NCBI GenBank assembly: GCA_965279165.1
Contig: OZ257140.1
Location: 1,736,001-1,800,000, forward strand
Length of the DNA: 64,000 nucleotides
From: JBAYIE01 sp965279165
GTDB lineage: Bacteria > Bacteroidota > Bacteroidia > UKL13-3
Direction: 5' to 3'
Numbering within the stretch: position 1 is the stretch's first letter; every line of letters starts with the position of its first letter. Shown piece after piece: positions 36,095 to 44,895 of the stretch. Below the pieces are notes generated by a model, which saw only the letters and a program-made list of their open reading frames with translations, had not been told where the DNA came from and searched no databases. The position numbers and the translations under genes were made by a program.

Positions 36095-37576
36095 TTATAA
36101 AGAAAAAAGGAGACCTTTCTTCTTAAAAATAAGTAGATCGGCATCTTCATAGCCAATTTCGAACCCCGTATTGGTTCTTAGGTTATGTAATTCCGTTTCG
36201 TATTCGGAAAGCGATTTACATGGGTAAACCGTATCCGGATTTTTAAACAAAATTACCAAATCGATATCTGCTCCAAGAAAAGGATAACAATAGATAAAAT
36301 CTCTGTTTGCCAAATGTGGCACCAATCGCGTACTTGCACTCACTTTATAGTTAGTAGGAATTTTACCTAAAACAGCATGTACTTTTTGTACCTCCAGGTT
36401 GTTTTGGTAATGTTCCATAACCAATGGATTGGCAAGTCGTTTATCGAACCATTTTGATTTGCGAGGTCCGAAACTAAACAAGGTTAAGCCAAGTGCCAAT
36501 AAAGTTGTAGCCATTGCCATTCGGTTTTTAAAAGAAAAGGAGGCATCCACCAACCAATGAAATAATGCGATGGTAAGTATGGGTATAAATTCGATGGAAT
36601 AGTGATGGTAAATTCCCCATTTCACAAAATCGTCGTGGTACAATTTTTGGGCAAAAACCGGGAGTAACATCCATAAATAACGTGGACGAAGAATGAAGGC
36701 AAAACCGCCGGATAGAAGGATAAAGGCGTGTAACTCCACTTTTATATATTTCGAAATTTCGGCGTTTGCAGGGTCGGTAAACAACAGCACAAAGGCATCG
36801 ACTGGGTGTTTAATAAGGTTGAGGAATACTTCTTGTAAATTATTGCCTAATCCGATAAAGAAAAAGTGAATGTATTTCTCTCCTGCAGGTGCCAATGCCG
36901 GCATCACCACTTTTAAAACCACTACGAAGTACAAAAGGGAAAAGAGCGCAACACCCAAAGATTTGTTTCGAAAAGCAAAATCTTTTCGGTTTTCCCATGC
37001 TATACCGGTCCACACAAAAAACATCCAAAAGGCAAGATTTTCTTTACAAAAAACAACAAAGAGGGTAAACAAACATGCCAAGGCAAAACGTTTTTGCTTA
37101 GCAAACAACAAAAGCCAAGGAACGAACATCGCACCAACTACATTGCTATGGTAATCAAATGCAAGGGCACTGTAAATGCCCCACAAGCAATAAAAATGCA
37201 ACATGGCCCAAATCGCAAGTGTTTCGTTTTTCGATTTAAAAAAATGATATACCCCAATTCCTCCGGATAGTATGCTTGCAATTTGAACAATTAACAGGGT
37301 GCTGTTTCCAAATATCCAATAGAGAGGCGACAACAACATCAGCATTATGTCGAAGTGATCGCCAAGTTGGTTGCGAAAACGAAACAAAGGTTCGATTAAA
37401 AGCGATTGGTTGAATCGGAAGTGAGCGTAATCATATAGGGTATGCGAATATAAACCTAGATCTAAAGCAGCAGTGCGAAACAGGTAATGATTAACCAACG
37501 AAATGGACGCGTAAATGAGTGCAAAAATGCAAGGTATCAGTATGGGAAGATTGTGTTTTGAAAAAAAATTCTTCAT
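36095..37576 (-). CDS. DUF2079 family polytopic membrane protein
   Basis: A 493-aa inner-membrane protein with around ten hydrophobic helices. The N-terminal pattern (LYASISLVNHYLFRTAALDLGLYSHTLYDY, then RNQLGDHFDIMLMLLSPLYWI) is characteristic of DUF2079, a family resembling GT-C glycosyltransferases. The TALDLG acidic residue and the GDHFD site match where GT-C enzymes keep their catalytic acid. It probably uses polyprenyl-linked sugars. It overlaps the next upstream gene by ATGA (37573-37576) and lies 18 bp before the GT2 gene. Confidence 0.82.
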   Translation of the reverse strand: MKNFFSKHNLPILIPCIFALIYASISLVNHYLFRTAALDLGLYSHTLYDYAHFRFNQSLLIEPLFRFRNQLGDHFDIMLMLLSPLYWIFGNSTLLIVQIASILSGGIGVYHFFKSKNETLAIWAMLHFYCLWGIYSALAFDYHSNVVGAMFVPWLLLFAKQKRFALACLFTLFVVFCKENLAFWMFFVWTGIAWENRKDFAFRNKSLGVALFSLLYFVVVLKVVMPALAPAGEKYIHFFFIGLGNNLQEVFLNLIKHPVDAFVLLFTDPANAEISKYIKVELHAFILLSGGFAFILRPRYLWMLLPVFAQKLYHDDFVKWGIYHHYSIEFIPILTIALFHWLVDASFSFKNRMAMATTLLALGLTLFSFGPRKSKWFDKRLANPLVMEHYQNNLEVQKVHAVLGKIPTNYKVSASTRLVPHLANRDFIYCYPFLGADIDLVILFKNPDTVYPCKSLSEYETELHNLRTNTGFEIGYEDADLLIFKKKGLLFSL

Positions 37577-38814
37577 TTAAAAAGCGTCATGTTTTTTACT
37601 GCAATGGGAAACACAAATAAAATATTCCAAAACAAGTAATTGTATGGTACCAAGGATAATGCCGGAAAAACAGAAAGGACAACAAGGAATGCTACTAGTT
37701 TAAAATTGGGATGGTTATGGTATTTTTTATGGCCCAATAAAAACAAGAGGATAACCACAACCATACCAACCAACAAGGTTATTTTTAAACATTGGATTTT
37801 AATATCGAGTGTACCCGGACACCAGGTATAGAACCAAGAGGCAAATCCAAATCCCTGAAATAGCTGGTAAGGTTTATCACCGGGTTGTTGCCACGATTGT
37901 CCGTTCCATTCGCCCAATGCAGCAATATCATAAGCAGCAGCACCCTTGAAAAAAATTTGTGGATCAACAGATAAAAAAGGGACGAAGTAAATTAAACCAA
38001 CCAACAGGGTAATTGCCATCAAACCAATAAACGCTTTTTTGTTTTTTGTTCTCCATGCATCATATAATTCTATTGGTAAATAAAACAACGACATGTATCG
38101 CGAAAGCAGGGTGGTAACAGATCCGACCACAAATAGGAAACGGTTTTTTTCCATCAATGCAAGTGCAAGTAACATATAGAAGGATGCAATTAACAGCTCG
38201 ACATTATGTGCCACACTGAGCGTTTGTTTATAAAAAATAACAAACAGAAAAATAAACGGAAGCAACAGTTTGCACAGTTTATCGGTGAACGACGAATTGG
38301 TTTTTAGCAGATACATGGTATACATACCCGTTGCAAAAAGCCAGCATGCTATTGAAATCCATCGGGGGTCAAAACCAAAATAAAACGCAGGAACAAAAGG
38401 CATCCAATGCATGGGTAAATAATTGGGAGTCCAGTACACATAATCGTACCCATTTACTATGGCGTAAACAAATTCGCCGCGGATAAAACGGGTATAATAT
38501 ATTTCTTTAAGCAGTGGAATGATATCGGATTTGGCAATATCAATCGGATGAGAAGCATAAATGTAAAAGGTCCAAAACAAGGTGATGGTAACCAGTCCAA
38601 ACCAAATAAGCACGAGTAATTTATTTGGCGAATTGGGTTGCTTCAAATTACTTTCTTGTTTGTCGGTGTTGCTTAATAACCGATAACACAAAAAGGCAGT
38701 AGCAATAACATAAACAAGAGGCGAAAAGTAAGTGCCAAGAAAGCCGGGATGCCATAAAAGCAGAACAAAATAAACGACCAGCGGAATCCCTATGGTAATT
38801 TGGTTTTTAGTCAT
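37573..38814 (-). CDS. Polytopic membrane protein, GT-C/GT87-like glycosyltransferase candidate
   Basis: A 413-aa membrane protein from the chosen start, with about ten hydrophobic helices. A periplasmic loop after the second helix carries HPIDIAKSDIIPLLKEIYY, consistent with the acidic loop of GT-C transferases. YTPNYLPMHWMPFVPAFY-like sequence follows. No specific family could be confirmed from sequence alone; GT87-like mannosyltransferases are the nearest match. The start is ATG 38814 (MTKNQITIGIPLVVYFVLLL), overlapping the upstream transglycosylase gene by 8 bp. A longer frame to 38904 would only add residues from the other gene's coding region. Coupled to DUF2079 by ATGA. Confidence 0.7.
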   Translation of the reverse strand: MTKNQITIGIPLVVYFVLLLWHPGFLGTYFSPLVYVIATAFLCYRLLSNTDKQESNLKQPNSPNKLLVLIWFGLVTITLFWTFYIYASHPIDIAKSDIIPLLKEIYYTRFIRGEFVYAIVNGYDYVYWTPNYLPMHWMPFVPAFYFGFDPRWISIACWLFATGMYTMYLLKTNSSFTDKLCKLLLPFIFLFVIFYKQTLSVAHNVELLIASFYMLLALALMEKNRFLFVVGSVTTLLSRYMSLFYLPIELYDAWRTKNKKAFIGLMAITLLVGLIYFVPFLSVDPQIFFKGAAAYDIAALGEWNGQSWQQPGDKPYQLFQGFGFASWFYTWCPGTLDIKIQCLKITLLVGMVVVILLFLLGHKKYHNHPNFKLVAFLVVLSVFPALSLVPYNYLFWNILFVFPIAVKNMTLFK

Positions 38815-40816
38815 CGGTTTGTTGTAGGATTCCGTTTTCGTCGATAGGGATGGAGTCGATAACCATAGAGTCCTTCGCAATTTTAATAAAGGATTTAGCC
38901 TCACCCGAAATCTCGAATGGGGTATTTATAACCAAGGTATCTTCGGGCAATAAAACATTGCGTTGCAACATTAATTTGGTGATAAAAGAAAAATGCCGTT
39001 CGGCAAATGGTTTCAATTTTCCTTCTTTATCAAAACGCCACATAAATCCTTTGGGTCGTGGAATAATAGAGGCTAGGAACAAACATTCGCGGTAGTTTAA
39101 TTGGATTGGTTTTTTCTTAAAATAGAATTCGGATGCTTCGCCAATACCATATACGTTTGGTCCCCATTCGATGATATTAAAATAAACTTCGAGCATTCTT
39201 TGTTTGGAAGAAATCCGGTTGTTTTCAAGAATATATACCAAAAGTATTTCTTCCATCTTACGCGACATGGTTTTTTCGCGGGTTAGAAAAACATTTTTTA
39301 CCAGTTGCATGCTAATGGTGCTGGCTCCTCTTGCAAATTTACGCTGACGTATATTTTTAATGATGGATTGACGAAAAGCCTCATCTATAAAGCCTCTGTG
39401 ATAAAAGAAGGAAGGGTCTTCGGTGGTAAGAACACATTTTTGCAGGTAAGGAGAAATTTGTTCGGCCGGCGTAAAATAAGGATTTGAAACGCCAACAAAT
39501 ATGGGGCGTTGTGGTCTTCCTTTTTCCATGGGGACATAAGTAAACTCCCCATTTAATTTGGCAAGATTTGCTTCACCATATTTTAATATCGATAGGTTGT
39601 ATTTTCTTAAATTACTTTCAAATACCAAGTCTTTGGGATGGTTTTCATTGAATACAAAATCAAGTCGGTATTCGAACTCACCTGAAACCTCCATGCCTTT
39701 AAAATGGGTAAATAACCCACCGGGTAACGAAGAGATGAAATGCTGCGCCGGCATACGGGGAATATTTACCGATAGACTAAAAACAGTATCTGTTTCAAGC
39801 GATAATTTAACAAAAGGATTAAAAGTTACTTTATTAAAGGTTACTGATGTGGTGCTATCCAGTGAAATATTGTTTTCGTCGATAATAAAATGGTAATTAA
39901 CGGAGGCATTATCTACCACCACATCTTTTTTAGAAATCTTGGGATGGTTAACCAAGAAATTGGCAATACCTGACTGGCCTTTAATATGTAGCACGCCACC
40001 ATCCATATCTACTTCATCCAGTTCGATATGGATGGAATCGAAACCGGTAACCAGGTTGAATTTGCTGCTGATATAAGGAATAATAACCTTTCCGCTATCG
40101 AGGTTATAGAAATGGATATCGGCTTTCTTTTTACCCGGATCTGCCAAACCGGAAATCTTCCATTCCTGCAATTTTGAATGGTTATCGGAAGCGGTAATTG
40201 CAACTTCAATTTGGTTGTCGTTTTGTACCAATTGTTTCAAAACAAACTCGGCATGCAGGTCTTCGTCTTGTATTCGCAGTCCAAAATTTTGAATCAACAT
40301 ATTAGAAGGAATCCGATCGAGCAAACCATCAATTAATTTATAAATGGTTTTTGAAAAATTTATTTTGCCGGAACTTTTTACCGAAAGGGTATCGGTTTTG
40401 GTAGCCGAATCGGTAGGGTGAAACAATACATCGAAATTAGCCAACCCATTTTTTTTAGACAATTGAAGGTACCCATGGCTAATATGAATTTTCTTGATGC
40501 GGATATCGCCGATAAGGGCATACCAGAACTTAATTCCTGTTTCAAACGTGTCGATTTCGAGTATGGTATCGCGATGCAAAGGAACCATGCTGATATGTTG
40601 TAGGGTAACGCTTGTTAGTCCTGTAAATGCAGCATTCTGAACATGCAAGGTAATTTGGAATTTGCGTTCTAATTTTGAGGAAACACGTTCAATCGCTTTG
40701 TTTAATAAGGCATTTCTAAAAACAAAAAAAAGCAAGATTGCAATAAGTAAAAAAACACCGGCTATTTTAACCAGTGTTTTCGAAAGACGGATGATATATG
40801 CCGTATTAAACTTCAT
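38807..40816 (-). CDS. GT51 peptidoglycan transglycosylase with large N-terminal membrane-anchored extension
   Basis: A 669-aa protein. The C-terminal ~200 residues are a monofunctional GT51 glycan polymerase. They contain TTEDPSFFYHRGFID with the catalytic Glu, RGASTISMQLVKNVFLTREKTMSRKMEEI, and NIIEWGPNVYGI. The first 35 residues contain one transmembrane helix (VKIAGVFLLIAILLFFVF). About 400 residues between them look like AsmA/DUF748-type beta-rich repeats (HISHGYLQL, GVLHIKGQSG). No transpeptidase domain is present. It polymerises lipid II in the periplasm. The AsmA-like segment suggests a role in reaching the outer envelope. It heads the minus-strand envelope cluster. Confidence 0.85.
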   Translation of the reverse strand: MKFNTAYIIRLSKTLVKIAGVFLLIAILLFFVFRNALLNKAIERVSSKLERKFQITLHVQNAAFTGLTSVTLQHISMVPLHRDTILEIDTFETGIKFWYALIGDIRIKKIHISHGYLQLSKKNGLANFDVLFHPTDSATKTDTLSVKSSGKINFSKTIYKLIDGLLDRIPSNMLIQNFGLRIQDEDLHAEFVLKQLVQNDNQIEVAITASDNHSKLQEWKISGLADPGKKKADIHFYNLDSGKVIIPYISSKFNLVTGFDSIHIELDEVDMDGGVLHIKGQSGIANFLVNHPKISKKDVVVDNASVNYHFIIDENNISLDSTTSVTFNKVTFNPFVKLSLETDTVFSLSVNIPRMPAQHFISSLPGGLFTHFKGMEVSGEFEYRLDFVFNENHPKDLVFESNLRKYNLSILKYGEANLAKLNGEFTYVPMEKGRPQRPIFVGVSNPYFTPAEQISPYLQKCVLTTEDPSFFYHRGFIDEAFRQSIIKNIRQRKFARGASTISMQLVKNVFLTREKTMSRKMEEILLVYILENNRISSKQRMLEVYFNIIEWGPNVYGIGEASEFYFKKKPIQLNYRECLFLASIIPRPKGFMWRFDKEGKLKPFAERHFSFITKLMLQRNVLLPEDTLVINTPFEISGEAKSFIKIAKDSMVIDSIPIDENGILQQTDD

Positions 40817-40854
40817 TATCCAAACGGAATATAAACATTATCCGATAAAAAAAG

Positions 40855-41421
40855 TCAGACGTGCATTAGTTCTGCTTCTTTGGTAGCAGTTAAATCGTCG
40901 ATTTTTTTGATATAGGTATCGGTTGTTTTTTGTACTTGTGTTTCGCCCAACTTGGCTTCATCTTCGGCAACGCCTTCTTTTTGAAGCTTCTTAATTGCTT
41001 CGTTGGCTTCTTTGCGAATACTGCGCAAAGATACTTTGGCATTTTCAGCTTCGCCTTTTACTTTTTTCACCGTTTCTTTTCTTCTTTCTTCTGTTAAAGG
41101 AGGAAGCGAAATACGGATAAGATTTCCGTCGTTGGTTGGTTGCAAACCAAGGTTAGCGATTACAATTCCTTTTTCAATGGGTTGTATCATGGCTTTTTCC
41201 CATGGTTGAATGGTTATGGTTTTTGCATCCGGGGTATTCACATTTCCTACTTGGGTAATGGGTACGAGGTTACCGTAGTAATCTACTTTAACGGAATCGA
41301 GCATGCTGGGATGCGCTTTTCCGGCACGGATTTTTGCAAATTCTTGTCCTGCGTGGTCAACGGCTTTATCCATTGCCGCAGTCATATGGTTCAATACTTC
41401 TTTTAATCTAGGGTCGTTCAT
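40855..41421 (-). CDS. frr: Ribosome recycling factor
   Basis: Splits the post-termination ribosome together with EF-G. The 188-aa protein has the two-domain L-shape: an N-terminal FAKIRAGKAHPSMLDSVKVDYYG block and a middle domain with VPITQVGNVNTPDAKTITIQPWE. The SLPPLTEERRKETVKKVK signature and the long C-terminal helix follow. Start is ATG at 41421. pyrH lies 35 bp upstream on the same strand, the usual pyrH-frr order. A TAATTTTG (minus) at 41453-41460 could be an internal promoter. Confidence 0.97.
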   Translation of the reverse strand: MNDPRLKEVLNHMTAAMDKAVDHAGQEFAKIRAGKAHPSMLDSVKVDYYGNLVPITQVGNVNTPDAKTITIQPWEKAMIQPIEKGIVIANLGLQPTNDGNLIRISLPPLTEERRKETVKKVKGEAENAKVSLRSIRKEANEAIKKLQKEGVAEDEAKLGETQVQKTTDTYIKKIDDLTATKEAELMHV

Positions 41422-41456
41422 ATTAATCGGTTTCTAAAGGTTCAAAATTAATAATT

Positions 41457-42164
41457 TTAGCTAACAAGGGTTCCAACTTTTTCGCCTGCACATACACGCA
41501 GGAAATTTCCTTGTTTGTTCATGTCAAATACCATGATTGGCAGCTTGTTTTCTTGGCATAAAGTAATGGCGGTTAAGTCCATAACATTTAATCCTTTTTC
41601 GTATACTTCGCTAAAGGTAATTTCTTCATAGCGGGTTGCATTAGGGTCTTTTTCAGGATCGGCAGAATAAATACCGTCCACTCGGGTACCTTTTAATACC
41701 AAATCGGCTTCAATTTCTACAGCACGCAGGGAAGCGGCTGTATCTGTTGTGAAATAAGGATTTCCGGTACCGGCACCAAATATTACAACCCTGCCTTTTT
41801 CTAAATGGCGCATGGCTCTTCTGCGAATAAAGGGTTCGCAAATTTGTTCCATGTTAATGGCAGATTGTAATCGGGTTTTAATTCCGGCTTTTTCTAGCGC
41901 ACCTTGTAAAGCCATTGAGTTTATAACAGTAGCTAGCATTCCCATATAATCGGCTTGGGAGCGATCGGCAATGCCACCTGCAACACCTTGAACGCCTCTG
42001 AAAATATTTCCACCGCCTATTACAATGGCAACATTGATTCCTTTATCTACAACCAGTTTGATATCGTTGGCATATTGTTCAAGAACTTTTGGGTCTATAC
42101 CATATTGTTGCTCACCCATGAGCGATTCGCCACTGAGTTTTAATAAAACGCGTTTGTATTTCAT
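41457..42164 (-). CDS. pyrH: UMP kinase
   Basis: Phosphorylates UMP to UDP in pyrimidine nucleotide synthesis. The 235-aa protein has KYKRVLLKLSGESL at the N-terminus, VAIVIGGGNIFRG, the DYMGMLATVINSMAL helix, and GTGNPYFTTDTAASLRA for substrate binding. It ends MNKQGNFLRVCAGEKVGTLVS. Start is ATG at 42164. It forms a two-gene unit with frr. The long hairpin-repeat array begins about 90 bp upstream, so its promoter must lie between about 42165 and 42254 or beyond the array. Confidence 0.97.
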   Translation of the reverse strand: MKYKRVLLKLSGESLMGEQQYGIDPKVLEQYANDIKLVVDKGINVAIVIGGGNIFRGVQGVAGGIADRSQADYMGMLATVINSMALQGALEKAGIKTRLQSAINMEQICEPFIRRRAMRHLEKGRVVIFGAGTGNPYFTTDTAASLRAVEIEADLVLKGTRVDGIYSADPEKDPNATRYEEITFSEVYEKGLNVMDLTAITLCQENKLPIMVFDMNKQGNFLRVCAGEKVGTLVS

Positions 42165-42254
42165 GAAGTATAACTTGTAATGCGGCCTGCAAAGTAGTAC
42201 AAAAAATCAGAAGAAGGAAATATTATCGCGCATGGTAAATGCAGGAGAGCGAGG

Positions 42255-43400
42255 TATGTCGCCCCTTCAGGGCTTTGTTGGTAGTATGGCGTTTATTAAT
42301 CGATGGACTATGTCCATCTCTGATATATGTCGCCCCTTGCAGGGCTTTGTTGTTAGTGTTGCGTTTGTTACTCGATGGACTACGTCCATCTCTGATATAT
42401 GTTGCCCCTTCAGGGCTATGATGAAAATATTCGTCTGTATAGATTGACGATGTTTTTTTTTATAGATTACGCAGGATGGTGATTTCCGAATTTTAGATAG
42501 ATGGACGGATGGCTGTTACTAATATATGTCGCCCTTGCAGGGCTTTGTTGGTAGTATTGCGTTTATTAATCGATGGACTACGTCCATCTCTGGTATATGT
42601 CGCCCCTTCAGGGCTATGATGAAAATATTCGTCTGTATAGATTGACGATGTTTTTGTTTAATAGATTACGCAGGATGGTGATTTCCGAATTTAGATAGAT
42701 GGACGATGGCCGTCACTAATATATGTCGCCCTTGCAGGGATTTGTTGTTGGTATTGCGTTTATTAATCGATGGACTACGTCCATCTCTGATATATGTCGC
42801 CCTTGCAGGGCTTTGATGATGGTTTTGCGATTGTTAATCGATGGACGATGTCCATCTCTGGTATATGTCGCCCCTTCAGGGCTATGATGAAAATATTCGT
42901 CTGAATAGATTGACGATGTTTTTGTTTAATAGATTACGCAGGATGGTGATTTCCGAATTTTAGATAGATGGACGATGGCCGTCTCTAGTATATGTCGCCC
43001 TTTCAGGGCTATGATGAAAATATTCGTCTGAATAGATTGACGTTGTTTTTGTTTAATAGATTACGCAGGATGGTGATTTCCGAATTTAGATAGATGGACG
43101 ATGGCCGTCTCTAGTATATGTCGCCCTTGCAGGGCTTTGTTGGTAGTATGGCGTTTATTAATCGATGGACGATGTCCATCTCTGGTATATGTTGCCCCTT
43201 CAGGGCTATGATGAAAATATTCGTCTGAATAGATTGAAGATGTTTTTGTTTAATAGATTACGCAGGATGGTGATTTCCGAATTTTAGATAGATGGACGAT
43301 GGCCGTCACTAATATATGTCGCCCTTGCAGGGCTTTGTTGTTAGTGTTGCGTTTGTTAATCGATGGACTACGTCCATCTCTGATATATGTCGCCCCTACA
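42255..43400. repeat. Array of 13 paired-hairpin repeats
   Basis: The core TATGTCGCCC(C)TT(G)CAGGGCT occurs 13 times, at about 42255, 42325, 42399, 42524, 42596, 42722, 42793, 42864, 42991, 43117, 43189, 43315 and 43386. Each core is a hairpin (GCCC...GGGC). Most are preceded by a second hairpin, GATGGAC-N-GTCCATC or the related GATGGACGATGGCCGTC. Spacings fall in two classes, about 71 bp and about 126 bp. The longer one adds a conserved block (ATGAAAATATTCGTCTG, then GATTACGCAGGATGGTGATT). All copies have the same orientation. There is no coding potential beyond short accidental frames. Confidence 0.85.
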
Positions 43401-43549
43401 GGGCTTGGTAGGAATATTTATATTGATTAATGGAGCGCAATGGCCATGCAGTATTTTTAGGTTTTGAGTGATTTACGAATGGGGTAAATTTTATGATATA
43501 GTAATCGGGCATTGGAAATGCGCGAGAACGGGAGGTTTCACTAACGATG

Positions 43550-44014
43550 TTAAAACGTTTTCGACATGGTAATTTTGTTGGAGGAAAACCCATTTTTAAT
43601 AAAAAACAAACGTGCTGTTTCGTTCAATGTCCAATGGCTGAGTTCAACAACGTTTATTTGGTTAGATTGGGCAAATGAAAACGCTTCGTTAAGCAAAAGT
43701 TTTCCTATCCCTTTTGATCTGACATTTTCTTTTACTAAAATTTGGTCAAGTATTAGGTAGTTTCTTTTGTATTGAAATGGGTTTTCGTCAAAACGATGAA
43801 TAAACAACAACATATAACCAAGGCATGATTCACCATCCATCGCTATAAAAGCTTTGGTTGTTTCTTTGGCCAATTCTTTTTCGAAGAATCGGGCAATTTC
43901 ACTTTTATCATAAGGTTTAAAAACGTCCGGATACAATTTGTGGTGAAGCAATTGAACTTCTTGGTTCATTTCAGCAAGCAAATTATAATCTTTGGTTTCA
44001 ACTATTTTTATCAT
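43550..44014 (-). CDS. GNAT family N-acetyltransferase
   Basis: A 154-aa acetyl-CoA-dependent acetyltransferase. The acetyl-CoA pyrophosphate loop is KENVRSKGIGKLLLNEAF near residue 98, preceded by the beta strand YLILDQILV. The C-terminal FFIKNGFSSNKITMSKTF is typical of GNAT motif B. The acceptor substrate is unknown. The gene is monocistronic between the hairpin-repeat array and menB. Confidence 0.9.
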   Translation of the reverse strand: MIKIVETKDYNLLAEMNQEVQLLHHKLYPDVFKPYDKSEIARFFEKELAKETTKAFIAMDGESCLGYMLLFIHRFDENPFQYKRNYLILDQILVKENVRSKGIGKLLLNEAFSFAQSNQINVVELSHWTLNETARLFFIKNGFSSNKITMSKTF

Positions 44015-44070
44015 TCTTTACTACGTTGCTTTCCTTTGCATTGGTTAGGTTCTGTTTGATTAATAAATCC

Positions 44071-44895
44071 TCACGGAAATTTTGGAAACTTTTTAAAGTC
44101 GGGTTTGCGTTTTTCGAGAAAAGCGTTTTTACCTTCTTTGGCTTCGTCGATCATATAATACAACAAGGTGCTGTTACCTGCCAGTTCTTGAATTCCGGCT
44201 TGTCCATCGAGTTCGGCATTAAAGGATGATTTGAGCATGCGCAGGGCAACCGGACTTTTTTCCATTATTTTTTTGCACCATTGCAAGGTTGTTTCTTCTA
44301 ACATTTCGAGAGGAACCACTTTGTTTACCAAACCCATATCCAAAGCTTCTTGCGCATTGTATTGATCGCATAAAAACCAAATTTCCCTGGCTTTTTTCTG
44401 GCCAACAATTCTGGCAAGATACCCGGCACCAAAGCCGCCGTCAAAACTTCCAACCATTGGTCCGGTTTGGCCGAATTTTGCATTTTCGGCTGCAATACTC
44501 AAGTCGCAAATTACGTGCAATACATGTCCGCCACCTATTGCCCAACCTGCCACCATCGCAATAACCGGTTTCGGAATTCTTCTAATCTGCATTTGCAAAT
44601 CCAGCACATTTAAACGTGGAACACCATCCTTACCAACATAACCGCCATGTCCGCGAACACTTTGGTCGCCTCCACTGCAAAAAGCATTGCCACCTTCACC
44701 GGTTAATATCACACAGTAAATATTTTCATCTTGGCGACAAATCTCCATTGCTTCGCTCATTTCTTTTACCGTTAACGGTGTAAAAGCATTGTGTTTTTCG
44801 GGACGATTGATGCTAATTTTAGCAACTCCTTCTAAAAAGGAGAATTTGATTTCTTCGTATTCTTTGATTGTTTCCCAAGCGTATTTACTTTGCAT
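44071..44895 (-). CDS. menB: 1,4-dihydroxy-2-naphthoyl-CoA synthase
   Basis: Crotonase-fold enzyme that cyclises o-succinylbenzoyl-CoA to the naphthoquinol CoA ester in menaquinone biosynthesis. The 274-aa protein shows ISINRPEKHNAFTPLTV, the oxyanion-hole segment FCSGGDQSVRGHGGYVG that is typical for MenB, and AIGGGHVLHVICDLSIAAENAKFGQTGPMVGSFDGGFGAGYLARIVG (conserved Ser/Asp region). The menD gene is upstream, and the two overlap by 11 bp. Confidence 0.96.
   Translation of the reverse strand: MQSKYAWETIKEYEEIKFSFLEGVAKISINRPEKHNAFTPLTVKEMSEAMEICRQDENIYCVILTGEGGNAFCSGGDQSVRGHGGYVGKDGVPRLNVLDLQMQIRRIPKPVIAMVAGWAIGGGHVLHVICDLSIAAENAKFGQTGPMVGSFDGGFGAGYLARIVGQKKAREIWFLCDQYNAQEALDMGLVNKVVPLEMLEETTLQWCKKIMEKSPVALRMLKSSFNAELDGQAGIQELAGNSTLLYYMIDEAKEGKNAFLEKRKPDFKKFPKFP

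Noticed and set aside
42232..42447. Two overlapping short coding frames inside the hairpin array
   Set aside because: They exist only because the short repeat unit is free of stops in those frames. The peptides are repeat translations and copies further along are interrupted.
42255..43400. CRISPR array of 71-bp units
   Set aside because: Sequences between the cores are also repeated, the cores are hairpins of variable sequence, and no cas gene is near.
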